Shown here piece after piece: positions 23,544 through 36,279 of a stretch of DNA of 64,000 nt (its first letter is position 1; each line of letters begins with the position of its first letter). The notes below the pieces were generated by a model. It was given only the letters and a program-made list of their open reading frames with translations, was not told the DNA's origin and made no database searches. The position numbers and the translations under genes were made by a program. This stretch comes from Alnus glutinosa (lineage: Eukaryota > Streptophyta > Magnoliopsida > Fagales > Betulaceae). The stretch is from positions 2,685,001-2,749,000 of the forward strand of contig NC_084886.1 of the NCBI RefSeq assembly GCF_958979055.1. The letters are read 5' to 3'.

Positions 23544-24415
23544 AGATTAAACTATAAATAAATAATCGGGAAAACTACGCTTATTCACTGAAATTACTAA
23601 CTCATTTGCAATGTGTCTAGACCCTCACAGAAAATCATAACAGAAGGATAACAACGAAAAAGAATGATGGTTCAGGGGAGGTGAATATAATTTTCCCTTA
23701 ATAATAAGACTAGTAATCCCAAGCTCCCAAAGTGTAACGCTAACATGCATAATAATTAGTGAAAAATGCTTTAGAAATAAATAAAATTGAATAAGACTTG
23801 CATCTTCTATCCTGTGTACACACAAGATGCAAATTAAGAGTGTCACGTTAATAATTGAGAATCCATGACACCCTCAAATTCCGTTCTGTATTATATACAC
23901 AAACACATGACACAAAATAAACGAGTCTATTAAAAAGTTCCCGGCTGCGTGCATGTTACCAAGAAAAGTAACCTCCATTAAGCCATTATTATGGAAAACC
24001 TGATTTTATCTATTTTGGTTAATATTAATATATAGAGAAAACAACGCGTTGCTTTCAGTCATTGATTCTTCTTTGCATCTTTTCCCCACTGTGTTAAACA
24101 TTTAACTTGTGGGGTACATTTTCTTCCTCTTTTCTTATAAAAGATGCAAAGTAAACGGTGTCTTTGTCCTTTTTTCTTAAGACCAATTCTTTGATTCTGA
24201 CACGAATTTCAATATCAATGGCCCAATACATTCTCAACACAAAATAGTTTTGCCATCGGTTTCGGATGTAAGGTTTGGAAATAGTAGATTTAATTATTTA
24301 AATTAATTTCTTAATATTTTTTTTATTTATGGAATCAAATTCTTTATAAATAAGTAAGATCTAACACATAATAAAATCTCTAATGTCATATTAAATTATT
24401 AATTATTTCAAAAAC
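23544..24415. other. Gene-free AT-rich stretch
   Basis: I see no supported gene or clear repeat structure between the two TIR elements. Confidence 0.5.
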
Positions 24416-24418
24416 TTA

Positions 24419-25340
24419 TATTCCTTTAGTTTTGACGTAAAATAGTTTTCATTGTAAAATATTTTTAACGAAATTATTTTTCATAAAAAAATGATTTTCT
24501 TGAAAATATTTTTCAGCGTTTGGCTCGTATGAAAAATTAATTCACCACCGGCGAAAAATCACATTTCGGGTATTGTTGCCGGATTCCGACAGAGGTGGCC
24601 AGAATCAATTTGTGTCGGATTTTGGCGAAAAATGCCAGAATCTGGCCATTTTGTGCCGGATTCTGGCCATAACGACTGGAATTCGGCCAAAATGGTTGGT
24701 ATCTTACCAAAACAGCCGGATCCCGGCCAGTTAGCTAGAAGTAAGCTGTTCTGGCTAGATACCGGCTAGCTGACCTGAAGCTGGCCGTTTTGGCCAAATC
24801 CCGTCCAATTGGTCGAAAGCTGTCTGTTCTAGCTAGAACTCGGCCAACTAGCCGGAATGTGACCATTTTAGCCAAATCTCGGTCAACTGACCAGAATCCA
24901 GTCGTTCTAGCAAAATTTCGGCCAAATGGCTGAAATCTTACAGTTCTGGCAAAATTATGGCTAGATGGCCGGAATTCGACCATTCTGGCCAAATTTCGGC
25001 TAGTTTGGCCAACATCCGATGACGATGGCTGTACGTCGCCGGATTCTGACATAAATTTTCAAATTCCGGCACCGATTCTAACAGAAATTTTCAAATTCCA
25101 GCACCGATCGGTGCTGGAATCCGGCAACCGTTGCCGAATTCCAGCAATGGTCGACTGCTTGAGCATGAAGGTCGACTACGTTGTTAAAAAGATAGTCGAT
25201 TGCGTGTGCTTTTAAAAAGCATAAATCATTTGTCGAAATTTATTAAGCATTTTTTGTCAAATGTAAATCATTTTCAAGTTGACTATTATTTTCGCCCCCA
25301 CTAAACACCGAAAAATATTTTCGCTGAAGCGAACGGAATA
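24419..25340. mobile_element. Non-autonomous Harbinger-like TIR element, copy 2
   Basis: The ends TATTCCTTTAGTTTTGACGT and (complement) TATTCCGTTCGCTTCAGCG are inverted. They are flanked by TTA at 24416-24418 and 25341-25343. The interior consists of degenerate CCGGAATTCGGCCA-like units and shares with copy 1 (1475-2326) the AAAAAGCATAAATCATTT block and the GGTCGACT motifs. It is non-coding; the long frame on the minus strand is a product of the repeats. Confidence 0.7.
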
Positions 25341-25343
25341 TTA

Positions 25344-25742
25344 ATCATTTCTATTAGTATTCTAAAAACCCTTGCTTTAACGTTATGTGATTGTGCCCCA
25401 CACATCTTCTTACCTAATCTAAAGACGGTATTAATGAGAGATGTCTCTTTAATTCATTACTGTCCAACTGTCTCTAATACCTCAAATACTTCCTGATTTC
25501 CTCTTTTCATTCCATTATTTCTTCCTACATTAATCTCGTTACAATCAACCTGTTTATGATGGAAAATGAGATGTATTTATATCATTTCTCTAAAAAAAAA
25601 AAAATCACCTAAAAACTACACACCCTCATTAATTCCCCAAATTGCCATTAATAGTCACCCTACAAGGAAAATGAAGCATTATTGACACCGATGTTACCAT
25701 GTTAAACAAGGAGCCTCCCCCATTAAAAGGAGTATACCCCAT
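25344..25742. other. Gene-free spacer
   Basis: AT-rich sequence between the Harbinger-like copy and CACTA-2, with nothing that I can identify. Confidence 0.5.
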
Positions 25743-27230
25743 CACTATTTACCAAAAAAAAAAAAAAAAAAAGAGGCTTTTTGACCCGTTTTAAGGCATA
25801 AAAACAGCTCAAAACCAAGAGTAATAAAATCTCGGTTTGAGCCATTTTGTTTAAAACGGTTCTACTGCTTAAACCGGTTGGAGTCGTTTTGGTAAAAACA
25901 GCTCATACCAATTGCAGTAGTTTTAAGGACCCTAAAACGGCTCAAAATAATAATTAAAAAAAAAAAATCGCTATTTTTTTTTGGGACAGTAACGAAAGAG
26001 AGAGATATATATCATAGAGAGAGAAAGAGAGACACGAAATTTTTGAGATTTGGGGTGTGGCGCGCACGGGACACGAAAGTTTCGTGTCCCACGCACACGC
26101 CCCCAAAACAACTCGATAGTGTCGTTTTGGGAGAATCATTTTCTCCAAACCGGCTCCAACTGGAGTCGTTTTGTGGCCAAAAAAAAAAAAAAAAAACTCT
26201 AACTAGAGTCGTTTATAAGAGGACTGCAGTTGGAGCTGTTTTTGCCAAAAACGGCTCCAATCACTTATTTTTAATTTTTAATTAATTTTTTGATAAAAAT
26301 AATTATGTATCTACTAAATAAGCATATACAATACTAGCTAATTAAATATAGTATTACATATTAATTATAATATGTTGATAATAGTATTTATATAATATGT
26401 TAAACTAACATATTAATTAGTTATTAATATTTAGTATGTCATATAATGTATAGTTAGTGTGTATATATATAGAATACGCTTGGATTGATCAAATCTTCTG
26501 TCGATCCTTTGATCCTGTCATGATCGATCGAACTACTACTTATGATCAATCGCATGTTAGATCGAACATTCACTAGGTCAAATTTGATTGATCGAACTTT
26601 CGTATCACAATAGATCGGACCGATGCACTAAGATGAATTAGATATTCGATCAAACCTTCAATTGTGTCAAGTTTGATCGATCATTTGATTGTATCACGAT
26701 CGATTAGACTAATGCACTAGGATAGATCAGAGTAACACACAAGGATAGTTTGGATGATTCTATCGATCCTAGATCCTATCATGATCGATCGGACTAGTAC
26801 TTAGGATCAATCACACGTGAGACTTACTATTTGCTCACATTATATGTATAGTTTATGAACTCTATTTATATATAATAGCATATTGTTAATTTTTTATAAA
26901 CTATAGTTATGTTACATATTATATTTTTATGTTATTAATAATTGTATGATTGTTCTGTTCAAAAAAAAATTGTGTAGAGATTGTTCACAAGCTCAGGCTT
27001 GAACTCCATGATCACACATTGAAAAGTTTAATAAACCTATATATAGTATATAGGGTTAGAGTTATTATAAATTGAGTCCTTTTTTTAAAATTTTTTTGAA
27101 ACGGCTCCAATTAGAGCCATTTTAACAAAAACAACTCTAATTAGAGCCATTTTTGTTGGGAGGCATTTTTAACAAAATGGCTCCAACTGATCTTATTAAA
27201 ACGGCTCAGAAAGCCGTTTTTTTTATAGTG
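25743..27230. mobile_element. Non-autonomous CACTA element (CACTA-2) with CAT target duplication
   Basis: The left end is CACTATTTACC and the right end is TTTTTTTTATAGTG. CAT flanks both sides (25740-25742 and 27231-27233). Subterminal AACGGCTCCAA/GAGCCGTTTTA repeats match those of CACTA-1. The interior shares the GATCGATCGGACTAGTACTT satellite (about 26475-26820). No transposase is present. Confidence 0.8.
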
Positions 27231-28843
27231 CATGTATGAAACACAGACTCTTTACCTATAAACTTTTTGTTGAGTTTTCTCTTTAAAAAATGACTGTTGA
27301 CTTAAGCATCAAAGGTTTTCCACTAGCTCCCCTCCTGCAGGCGTCACCCAAGTAACTTTTCCTTTATTTACAGGTGACCCACCACCCATTCAACCGTCTA
27401 AAAATTTACTTCAACATTTATAATTGAAGCAAATTAAGGAGAAATACAAAAGTAATCGACTCGATGACCTCCAGCAATATGCATGTGACAATAACTCACC
27501 TGGTCTCACTCAAACAGACCACTAAATGAATGGAGAATAACTCCCTTAATATATATATGATCTGAATTTGGGTAGATTGAATTCAAGAGTCGTAGCACCA
27601 TCTTTTATAGATATAAAAAAAAATAAAAAAATAAATAAAAAAAAAGGCCGTAGACGGTTGGGTTGTGATGGGAGGATAAATTCAGAGTTATGACGGCCGA
27701 CCGGGTCTTTCTCTTAGTTGTAGCTTTTGAATGAAAATTATAAGCTTCTCTGATTTAGATTGCAAGTCTCTCACCTATACATACACTACCTTACAATGTC
27801 TCAAACACAAATATTGGAGAAACGTCCTTTCACAGTTTGCCATATTCTGTAGGCCAGTAGGGCTAACCACTTAATGGGTACGTTGGCCGAACCCCACTAG
27901 CCTCTTTAGTGGGTAGCTCTATTTTTTTGGTGTAACCCTTTAACCAATTCACATCAACCCGCTTGGTGTCGCATCGTGCATCTACTCTCTTTAATTTAGG
28001 CTCAAGTCATTCTCTCTGTTCTCCTTCTCATCTATTAGGAAAAAATAGCCATCTTTCTAATTGAAGCAAAGAGAAATATAAATGCAATCAACTCCCCCCT
28101 AGCAATATGTGACAATGACTTCTACTGGGGAAATAAATCACAAAACCCGACTCAAACAACCCACTACATGAAAAAATATATAACTCTTACTATATGAAAA
28201 ATAACTGCATTATTGATTAGAAAATTTCAGCCCACCACGTTACAAACATCTCCAAAGGTCATATTCATGAGCTTCTCATGTTAAAAAAGGTTTCTCTCTC
28301 CATCGAAAAATGCTACACACTCTCATTCACATGCTCTCAATTGAGTGCACATTCTTTTATATGACAATAAAAATCATAAATTGAATCTAAAATTTAATAG
28401 TGATATTTAATGTCACGTCAAAAAATATGCACTTGAAGGTGTGTGAGTGAGAGTCGGGGTACGTATGTGTAGCATTTCTCATCTCAAAAAATAGGACCCC
28501 AAATACTCTCTCTTTCTCTCTCAATTTATTAATAGTCCTTTAGGGACCACGAATTTTCAATAACCATTTTGTCCGAAAAATTAATGCTTCAAACAACTTT
28601 CAATTCATATATATTCTTATAGGTCCCAAATTATTTTGAGTACGTTCGTTCCTAACCAATCTACTCTCTAGTCTCTCACATCAGAATCAAAGAAGCCGGC
28701 CGGTGCTACCACTAATTTCTTCCAACCTCTCCATAACCCTATTACTGTTTCTTGGCTTACCGCAAAATTAAAAAATCTCTCATTCATAAAAGATCACGTC
28801 CATCCTTGATGCTCTTCCGTGCATATATGATATATATCGAACT
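27231..28843. other. P450 upstream region with a small MITE
   Basis: No gene is seen. A foldback element of about 180 bp lies at 28307-28487: AAAAATGCTACACACTCTCA at the left and the complement of AGAAATGCTACACATACGT at the right. The rest is AT-rich, and the last few hundred bases should hold the P450 promoter; I could not pick one box with confidence. Confidence 0.5.
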
Positions 28844-30442
28844 TTGCCAATCCACCAAACCACAAGAGATATAGCTATGGCGACAAAGCTTGTTTTCTCT
28901 TCAATACAATGGCTGTGTTCTCACTTCTTTTGGGAAGCAACTATATCCCTGCTTGGAGTACTACTCGTTCTTCGTTGTATACTTGAGAGACTCACCAATA
29001 ACGGTCCAATGTTATGGCCAGTTATGGGGATCATACCATCGCTATTCCTTCATATCAACAACATTTATGATTGGATCACCGAGTCGTTGATCAAAGCTGG
29101 TGGAACCTTCCACTTCAGGGGAATGTGGATGGGAGGGGCGTATGGAATCGTAACCGCTGATCCTTCCAACATTGAATATATGCTCAAAACAAAGTTCAAG
29201 AATTTCCCCAAAGGTAAGTACTATAGAGAGAGATTTTATGACTTGCTTGGGAATGGCATTTTTAATGCTGACGATGAGTTGTGGAAGGAACAGAGGCGAA
29301 TTGCAATTTCCGAGATGCATTCAACTCGGTTTGTTGAGCATTCGTTTCAAACCATGCAAGACTTGGTGCATCAGAAGCTGCTGAAATTGTTCGAGAAGCT
29401 TGTGGAGTCAAAGGACAGCTTCGATCTCCAAGAAGTTCTTCTTCGGTTTACTTTTGACAACGTCTGCTCTGCCGCTTTTGGCGCTGATCCTGGCTGCTTG
29501 GCCCTTGATTTACCTAAAGTTCCGTTTGCAAAAGCTTTCGAAGAAGCCACAGAATTGACCCTTTTCAGATTCATCGTGCCACCTTTTGTATGGAAGCCCA
29601 TGAGGCACTTTGGGATAGGATACGAAAAGCGGCTCAAGGAGGCAATAAAAATCGTGCATGATTTCGCTGACAAGACAGTGGCACTTCGAAAGAACGATTT
29701 AACCAAGTTTGGCAGCTTAAGTGATCATTGTGATCTCTTGTCGAGGCTTATTGAAGACTCTGAACAAGGTAAGAAAAGGAATTTTCACGACAAATTTCTC
29801 AGAGATTTCTGCATTAGTTTCACATTAGCAGGGCGAGACACGAGCTCAGTGGCATTGGCATGGTTCTTCTGGTTAATACACAAGAACCCAGAGGTGAAAA
29901 GCAGAATTCTCAGTGAGATTAATGAAATTTTGGGTTGCCGAAACTGCAAGAATGTACTACATGATGATCATGACGTAGTTTTTACAGTGGAAGAACTAAA
30001 GAAGATGGTGTATCTACAAGCAGCATTATCAGAATCTCTAAGGCTTTACCCTTCGGTGCCAATGGACATGAAAGAAGTAGTGGAAGACGATGTTTTCCCG
30101 GATGGTAACATGGTTAAAAGGGGGGCTCGGGTTCACTACTGCATTTTCACAATGGCTAGAATGGAGTCCGTATGGGGAAAAGACTGCTTGGAGTTCAAGC
30201 CAGAGAGGTGGATTAAAGACGGGCAGTTTGTGAGCGAGAATCAGTTCAAGTATACTGTGTTCAATGCCGGTCCAAGATTGTGTCTAGGGAAGAAATTTGC
30301 TTATATGCAGATGAAAATGGTGGCTGCTTCAATTCTGTTGAGGTATGAAGTTATGGTTGTTGAAGGCCATGAAGTTGATCCGAAACTCACAACCACTCTT
30401 TACATGAAGCATGGATTGCTGGTGACTCTCGAGCGTACGTAG
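28844..30442 (+). CDS. Cytochrome P450, CYP86-type fatty-acid hydroxylase (CYP86B/C-like)
   Basis: This is a single-exon gene of 532 codons. The family hydroxylates fatty acids, usually at the omega position, in the ER for cutin and suberin monomers. It has an N-terminal membrane anchor (about residues 20-50), a proline-rich hinge (GPMLWPVMG), the FNADDELWKEQRR helix C segment, I-helix AGRDTS (about 329-334), ESLR of the K helix (about 397-400), PERW (about 453-456) and the haem loop FNAGPRLCLG with Cys about 480. All hallmark residues are intact. The second ATG at 28877 (MATKLVF) may be the true start, since the first adds 11 residues before the anchor. Similarity is strongest to CYP86B1 and CYP86C sequences as I remember them; the subfamily is not certain. 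Confidence 0.9.
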   Translation: MPIHQTTRDIAMATKLVFSSIQWLCSHFFWEATISLLGVLLVLRCILERLTNNGPMLWPVMGIIPSLFLHINNIYDWITESLIKAGGTFHFRGMWMGGAYGIVTADPSNIEYMLKTKFKNFPKGKYYRERFYDLLGNGIFNADDELWKEQRRIAISEMHSTRFVEHSFQTMQDLVHQKLLKLFEKLVESKDSFDLQEVLLRFTFDNVCSAAFGADPGCLALDLPKVPFAKAFEEATELTLFRFIVPPFVWKPMRHFGIGYEKRLKEAIKIVHDFADKTVALRKNDLTKFGSLSDHCDLLSRLIEDSEQGKKRNFHDKFLRDFCISFTLAGRDTSSVALAWFFWLIHKNPEVKSRILSEINEILGCRNCKNVLHDDHDVVFTVEELKKMVYLQAALSESLRLYPSVPMDMKEVVEDDVFPDGNMVKRGARVHYCIFTMARMESVWGKDCLEFKPERWIKDGQFVSENQFKYTVFNAGPRLCLGKKFAYMQMKMVAASILLRYEVMVVEGHEVDPKLTTTLYMKHGLLVTLERT

Positions 30443-30606
30443 GTCGGTTGCCACGCTGTACTTTTTTATGCCTATAGCCTATTTTATTTGGAATATTTAA
30501 TGTAGTTGAAAAGTTTCAGCTCATGAGGAGTCCTTTTCGACAACAATTGCAATTCTTGGAAGTCTCTCATGTATTTACGTTGGTATTTTTATGCACGACT
30601 CTACTG

Positions 30607-30607
<1 letters not shown>

Positions 30608-30668
<61 letters not shown>
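30608..30668. repeat. TA microsatellite in P450 3' flank
   Basis: About 30 TA units lie 170 bp after the P450 stop codon. Confidence 0.9.
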
Positions 30669-30670
<2 letters not shown>

Positions 30671-30764
30671 GGTACATATATATCCTTACTGTTTTCTTTT
30701 ATTTACGTTTCCCTTGAATGAGCAGGTATTATATTATTACATGGAGTAATGATGCAAACACAAT

Positions 30765-30845
30765 ATTTTTATATAATAATTATACAATTTTTTTTCGTAT
30801 AGGGTGGGACTCATGTGAGAAGGATTGTATAATTGTTGTATAAAA
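30765..30845. repeat. Small foldback repeat
   Basis: ATAATTATACAAT and ATTGTATAATTGT are inverted around GGGTGGGACTCATGTGAGAA. It is a looser relative of the hairpin at 14378-14503. Confidence 0.45.
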
Positions 30846-30859
30846 AACATATATTTCCC

Positions 30860-32271
30860 TATTACATGTAACATCTGTACTCAACGATCAGGATACGTGT
30901 TATTTGTACCTACAACACTATATCGTGTTTACAAATATCATTAATTAGTCTTGATGTTATTTGAATTTGCTATTATTTGTTCGTGTGGTGCGTCACTTTT
31001 TAGAATGTGCTTTTGGATTATTTTTTCTTTTTTTTTTTAAAAAAAAAAAGTAGTGATGTCAAATGAATAAAACTAATTTGGAGGGTTTTTTTTTTGAGTG
31101 TTTTGTGTTTTAAGTTATTTGTTAATACTTTTGCTTTTTTATTTTTATTTTTCCATAGAAAACAAAAAGCCTTAAGCGGGATCTATGTCCCAATTTTGGG
31201 TTTTAGCTACTCCAAGGCTTATTGCTTTTTTTATTTTTTAGTCTCATTTTAAAAAGAAATGCTATTTAGTATTTTCTTGTCCTTGTTTCATTCTTCTCCG
31301 CTGATTTGGTATATATTGTTAATGTCATGTCATTGAAGAAGAATAAGAAAAGAACGGGAGATACGAAATAACAATATTTCTCCATTTCAAAGGTGTAGTT
31401 TGTGTCAATATAATGGTTCTCATATTGCTATTGTAATTTGTAACAAGCTAGAATATTTAATAGATACAGTGGAATGCATATTGGGACCATGAATATGTTC
31501 TTATAAGTATGAAGGAAGTATGTTTGTTTGTCACGCTTGAGCTGCAGGAAATTCTGGATAATATATTGATGATACCCATTGCAGTACACGATTCATATGT
31601 GATTAACGTCACACATCAATTCATGTGAAATTATGTTTCTTTTGATTAACAAAATTTCGTTAAAATATGTATACAGCAACTTTGGGGCAAGGAAAATGTT
31701 TGGGGTACTAAAAGGTATTAGAAACAATATTTTTATCTCACTTTACGAATGAGTGCCCTTATTAAAACAAAATTGAGCATTACTTCGAGTATTATAATTT
31801 TTATTACAAACTGACGCAGCAATCGACATGGCATTGACACGTTTATCACAATCAAATTTAATTGTTTAGTTTCTTATGTACATAAAATTTAATTGTTAAT
31901 TAGTAGCTTTATATAAATTTACAAACATAACATTGCCTCGTTGGTGACAATTAATCAAAATTTAACTTTTTAATAATTAATGCAGTAAGTGTCACGTAAA
32001 TTACCACATGATTTTATAACGAATGAGTAATAAAGTTGTAGTATTATCCCTAACTCCCCGGTAGCACTCTTGCAACTAACAATTGGGAAACTATGAAATT
32101 TATATTAATCCAATTAGAATTTCATGATTTAATTTAGTACGGAAGCCAAACGACAGTTCATGTAATATGAAAATTGTCGTTTTAATCCTCCCTATAGCTC
32201 GAGTCTTTTCTTCCCCTCCAAGATTACTCTGTTAAATAACCTTTGAGGCCGTGGACTGTCTATCGTTCTCA
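30860..32271. other. Gene-free stretch upstream of the duplication
   Basis: AT-rich, no gene seen. A dispersed repeat (TATTAGAAACAATATTTTTA, then CTCACTTTACGAATGAG and AAAATTGAGCATTACTT) at about 31715-31795 recurs at about 43690-43815 with extra sequence in the second copy. The PBB promoter probably lies in the last few hundred bases, which unit B lacks. Confidence 0.5.
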
Positions 32272-32710
32272 AACTTTCACCTGCTCTACGCATCGATCTC
32301 TCGGGTACTCTCCAATTCCTTGTGATTATTTCCTCAACACTTTTAATACAGCATTCAAATTCTGTAAACTTCTCCGATTGTTTGATCGCTGAGAAAAAGG
32401 AAAGCACAAGAAAGAAAGAAAAAAAATTGCGTTCTTCATCACAATTTCTTTTGCTTGTTCGGTTTCTGAGCAACCAAACGCACCGTTACGTGTACCTGAT
32501 TTCTAATTCCTAGTTGAGCGTCGAAAGCGTGAAATTAGGGCACTATCTGTTTGATTTTCGTTTCTTTTTTTTTAAAAAAAATACTCATTTCCTTTTCAGT
32601 TAATTATATTACGTTTGTGCTTAAACCCTAGCTCTGGTATTTTACTGTGTATTAATTTCTATCAGCGGTTTATCTTTCTTGGATGAGTAGGTTCGTTTGT
32701 GGAATTGAAG

Positions 32711-33873
32711 ATGTCTCAGGCAGCTGTGGAGGTTCCTCCTAAGGGTGGATTTAGTTTTGATTTGTGTAGACGGAATGATATGCTTTCTAAGAAAGGCGTT
32801 CCGCTGCCTTCTTTTCGCAAGACCGGAACAACCATCGTCGGTCTGATTTTTCAGGTATATGTGTATCGATGGCAAGCTTAGTATTTGGCCTTTCAGAAAT
32901 CAATTTGTTTATTGCCTTATCAATTCTAGATATACGCTAATATTAGGAAGGAACATAAGAATTATCAAAATTTATGCGATACATTGGTTGTGGTTTTAAC
33001 TTTTAAGCTATAATTGATGTGGGCCTTATATGCTCATATGGGTTACAGACTAGAAACCGCAATTGATTAAATAACACCTATGCGCAAATATGGATACTTT
33101 GTAGATTTTCAAATGCTGCATTATATGCTCCCATTTCGCATTTCCTAGTTAGTTCATTAGTATGCTTGGATCTTTGATTCTTTTGAAACTACATTTTATG
33201 AATTTGTTTGCAAGCCTCCGGTGCACTAATGAACTTTAGCACTGATTCCCAATTCTGTTATCCCGGTTGGTATTGAATGATCTTCTCTTTTGCTTTTTGA
33301 GGAAGGGGGTTTGGGGACTGTTAAATCACCACTTGTCCTAAAAGCTTAAGCTAATAGGAAGAGGTAAATTTAATCATTTAATCAATACTTTAACACTCCC
33401 CCTCACGTGTGGACTCAAACTCCCTTTTAAATTGGTAAGAATTAAAACGTGGAATATTTGATTGAAATAAGAGGTAAATAATGGAGTTAATATTTGAACT
33501 CTTGACCTTTGGTTTTGATACCATGTTAAATCACCACTTGTCCCAAAAGCTTATATAAAGAGATAAATTTAATCATTTAATTAATACTTTAACACACTCC
33601 ATCACGTGTGACATCCCCTTTTAAATAGGTGAGATCCAACGCGTAAAATATTTAATTGAAATGAGAGGTAAATGATAGAATCAAGATTCGAACTTATGAC
33701 CTTTGGCTCTGATACCACGTTAAATTACTACTTGTCTCAAAAGATTAAGCAGATGGGAAAAAGTAAATTTAATCATTTAATCAATACTTTAACAGGGAGT
33801 GTAATTGTGCCTGTTTTTATCTAGTATTCTTTTGCGGTGAAATTATTAGTAGGACTTTTTTACTGGTCCTTGA

Positions 33874-33906
<33 letters not shown>

Positions 33907-36279
33907 TTTGGGAATTACTCGTATTTCCTGTGTAGTTCAAGTTCCTTTCAGCTTTTAATATAATTTTCTCAATTTATCCCCAGGATGGTGTTATTCTAGG
34001 GGCAGACACAAGAGCCACCGAAGGACCCATAGTTTGTGATAAGAACTGTGAGAAAATTCATTACATGGCACCTAATATTTATTGCTGTGGAGCAGGAACT
34101 GCTGCTGATACAGAGGCTGTAACAGGTATTTTTTTAGTAGTGTTCCTTGAGAAAATCCTTCATGTAGTTGTTTATGATGCTTCTACTACGAACTCATATC
34201 CAACTACGTCTTTTCAATTTTTATAGTTATTTAATATTCTTTTTGCATGATGGTGGTCTTTATAGACATGGTCAATTCACAACTGCAGCTGCATCGGTAT
34301 CACACTGGTCGAGAATCGAGGGTCGTCACAGCTCTTACACTTTTGAAATCTCACCTTTTCAAGTAAGCACATTTTCTGACAATTTTGTCCCTTGCAATGT
34401 AACTCTACGTGTTAGTGTTAGTCGATGATGATGACTTAAATGAGGCCTAACTGCTTGGTTACTTGTTCAGATACCAAGGTTATGTTCAAGCTGCTTTGGT
34501 GCTTGGTGGCGTTGATGCTACTGGTCCACATTTGCACACTGTGAGTTGGGTTCCATTTACAAACACCTGAACAGCTGAACTTATATTATTTTCTTGTTGT
34601 ACATGATACTGACTTTCAGTTCTTGAATTGATTTCATTGCACAGATCTACCCTCATGGATCAACAGACAGTTTGCCGTTTGCAACAATGGGTTCTGGTTC
34701 CCTTGCTGCAATGGCTGTTTTTGAATCAAAGTACCATGAAGGGCTGACGGTAAGCTACTCGCTACTATATGATTGGAAACTTTATCTAATTCTCTGCAGA
34801 GTTATGTAGAAGAATTATTTTTTCTTTTTCTTTTTCTTTTTCTTTTTTGTCATCACCAAATCAAACTACATGACTTAGTCTACTTTGGGAGATATCCTTC
34901 TAATTCGGTTGTAGTTTTGCTTTAAGAAATGAAGTTCATAGTTCTGAGAACCAGGTGTTGTTCATTTGTTACTGGGAGATGATATATTTGTGTGTTCCAT
35001 GGTTAATGATTTTCTAATTAACTTTTCTGCAGAGGGCAGAAGGAATAAATTTGGTGTGTGAGGCAATTTGCTCTGGTATTTTCAATGACTTGGGAAGTGG
35101 AAGCAATGTAGATATTTGTGTAATAACTAAGGTTTGTGGTTCTTCAATTCATACCATTAAAGGACAAATTTCTTTTTGTATGCATTTTTTTTTTCATCTC
35201 TTAAATTTTGGCCTGCATCGGTAACTCATTTTAATTATGCTTGCTGGTCTAGGGGCACAAAGAGTACTTGAGAAACCACCACATGCCAAATCCTCGCACC
35301 TATTTCCGTTCCCAAGGATTTTCATTTCCCAAGAAGACAGGTTAGTAGTTCTATCCTAACCGTTGCTACCTATCATTTGCCTTGTAGAAGTTAAATGACT
35401 TTTAGTTTATGCTCTTATATATATACTGTTGAACGATATATGCTAACTTTGAATAGTTTAAAATTTTAATTGGTTAGGGAAAATATCAACTATTAGTTAT
35501 TTACGCGTTGTTTAGTTATGTTAAAGAAGAGAAGTGGAAATGTCAAATTTTCCTTGCTTGAGTGGAGGAATGTTTTTAAAGTTTCTTCTGGGCCCACTTC
35601 CTTAGAATATAGATTGGCTTTGAAGGAAAGGATTTTAAAACAAGTTGAATTTAACAATTAGAAAAAGATTCAACCGCTTTAAAGAGGGTAGGGTTAATTT
35701 TGTTTCCAACTTATCTTGTGTGAAATGGAGGATATATAATTAAATGAAATGCCTCTTCCACTTCATTTGCATTTGTTTTCTCTTTATTTCCCCTTTTAAT
35801 AATGAAGCAAATGTATTTCAGTCCAATTAACTGAGCCTTTTCTTAAAACTGCCAGAAGATTATGACACTCTGATGTCTTTAGTTACATAATTATTTGATT
35901 TCAGATAATTTTACATTGATAGACAAGATGAGAGAATGGTTTGCAACCATGGCAAGTGTAACTAATTGTTTCAAAGATTACCAATTTGTTCCCTGCGTCC
36001 TAGTATATAGTTTTCTTTTTTTTGGATGAATAAAATAATACAGCTTTGACATCTAGCATATAGTTTTCACTCGGATTATATTCAATTTTCTTTAGTGGAG
36101 ATGCATTTGGCGAGGCCATAAATGGTCTCTGTATTTTACATGCAAATTGATGCCTCCTTGGGATATTAACAGTATGGTACCATTGATTTTTCATGGTTGC
36201 AGAGGTTCTATTCACAAAGGTTACACCATTGAAAGAGGTGGTGGAAGTGATTGAAGGAGGAGATGCAATGGAAGAATGA
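32711..36279 (+). CDS. PBB: 20S proteasome beta-2 subunit (PBB), eight exons, intact
   Basis: This is the trypsin-like catalytic subunit of the 20S core. Exons: 32711-32854, 33984-34125, 34266-34362, 34471-34540, 34645-34749, 35033-35131, 35253-35340, 36203-36279. They total 822 bp, giving 273 residues, the length of Arabidopsis PBB1, and every junction is GT-AG and in phase. The propeptide ends FRKTG; the catalytic Thr is residue 40 of TTIVGL. Downstream are [52 protein letters not shown] and a C-terminal [11 protein letters not shown]. Introns 1 and 7 are long; intron 1 carries a TRIM array and a TTA microsatellite (about 33870-33905). Its 3' end converges on the GH5 gene 660 bp away. Confidence 0.95.
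33319..33794 (-). mobile_element. TRIM-like miniature LTR retroelement array (three LTRs) in PBB intron 1
   Basis: Three short LTRs, in minus orientation, lie at 33319-33395, 33534-33594 and 33718-33794, with two internal segments between them. On the minus strand each internal segment starts next to the LTR with a Met-tRNA-type primer site (TGGTATCAGAGCC or close) and ends in a purine tract (GTGAGGGGGAG). There is no coding capacity, as expected for TRIMs. Flanks GGGAC and GGGAG hint at a 5-bp duplication. Unit B keeps one LTR and a stub at the same place, so the insertion predates the duplication. Confidence 0.7.

Noticed and set aside
24735-25052. 105-codon minus-strand frame with RNLARM-like repeats
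   Set aside because: A product of the repeated CCGGAATTCGGCC units in the Harbinger-like element.
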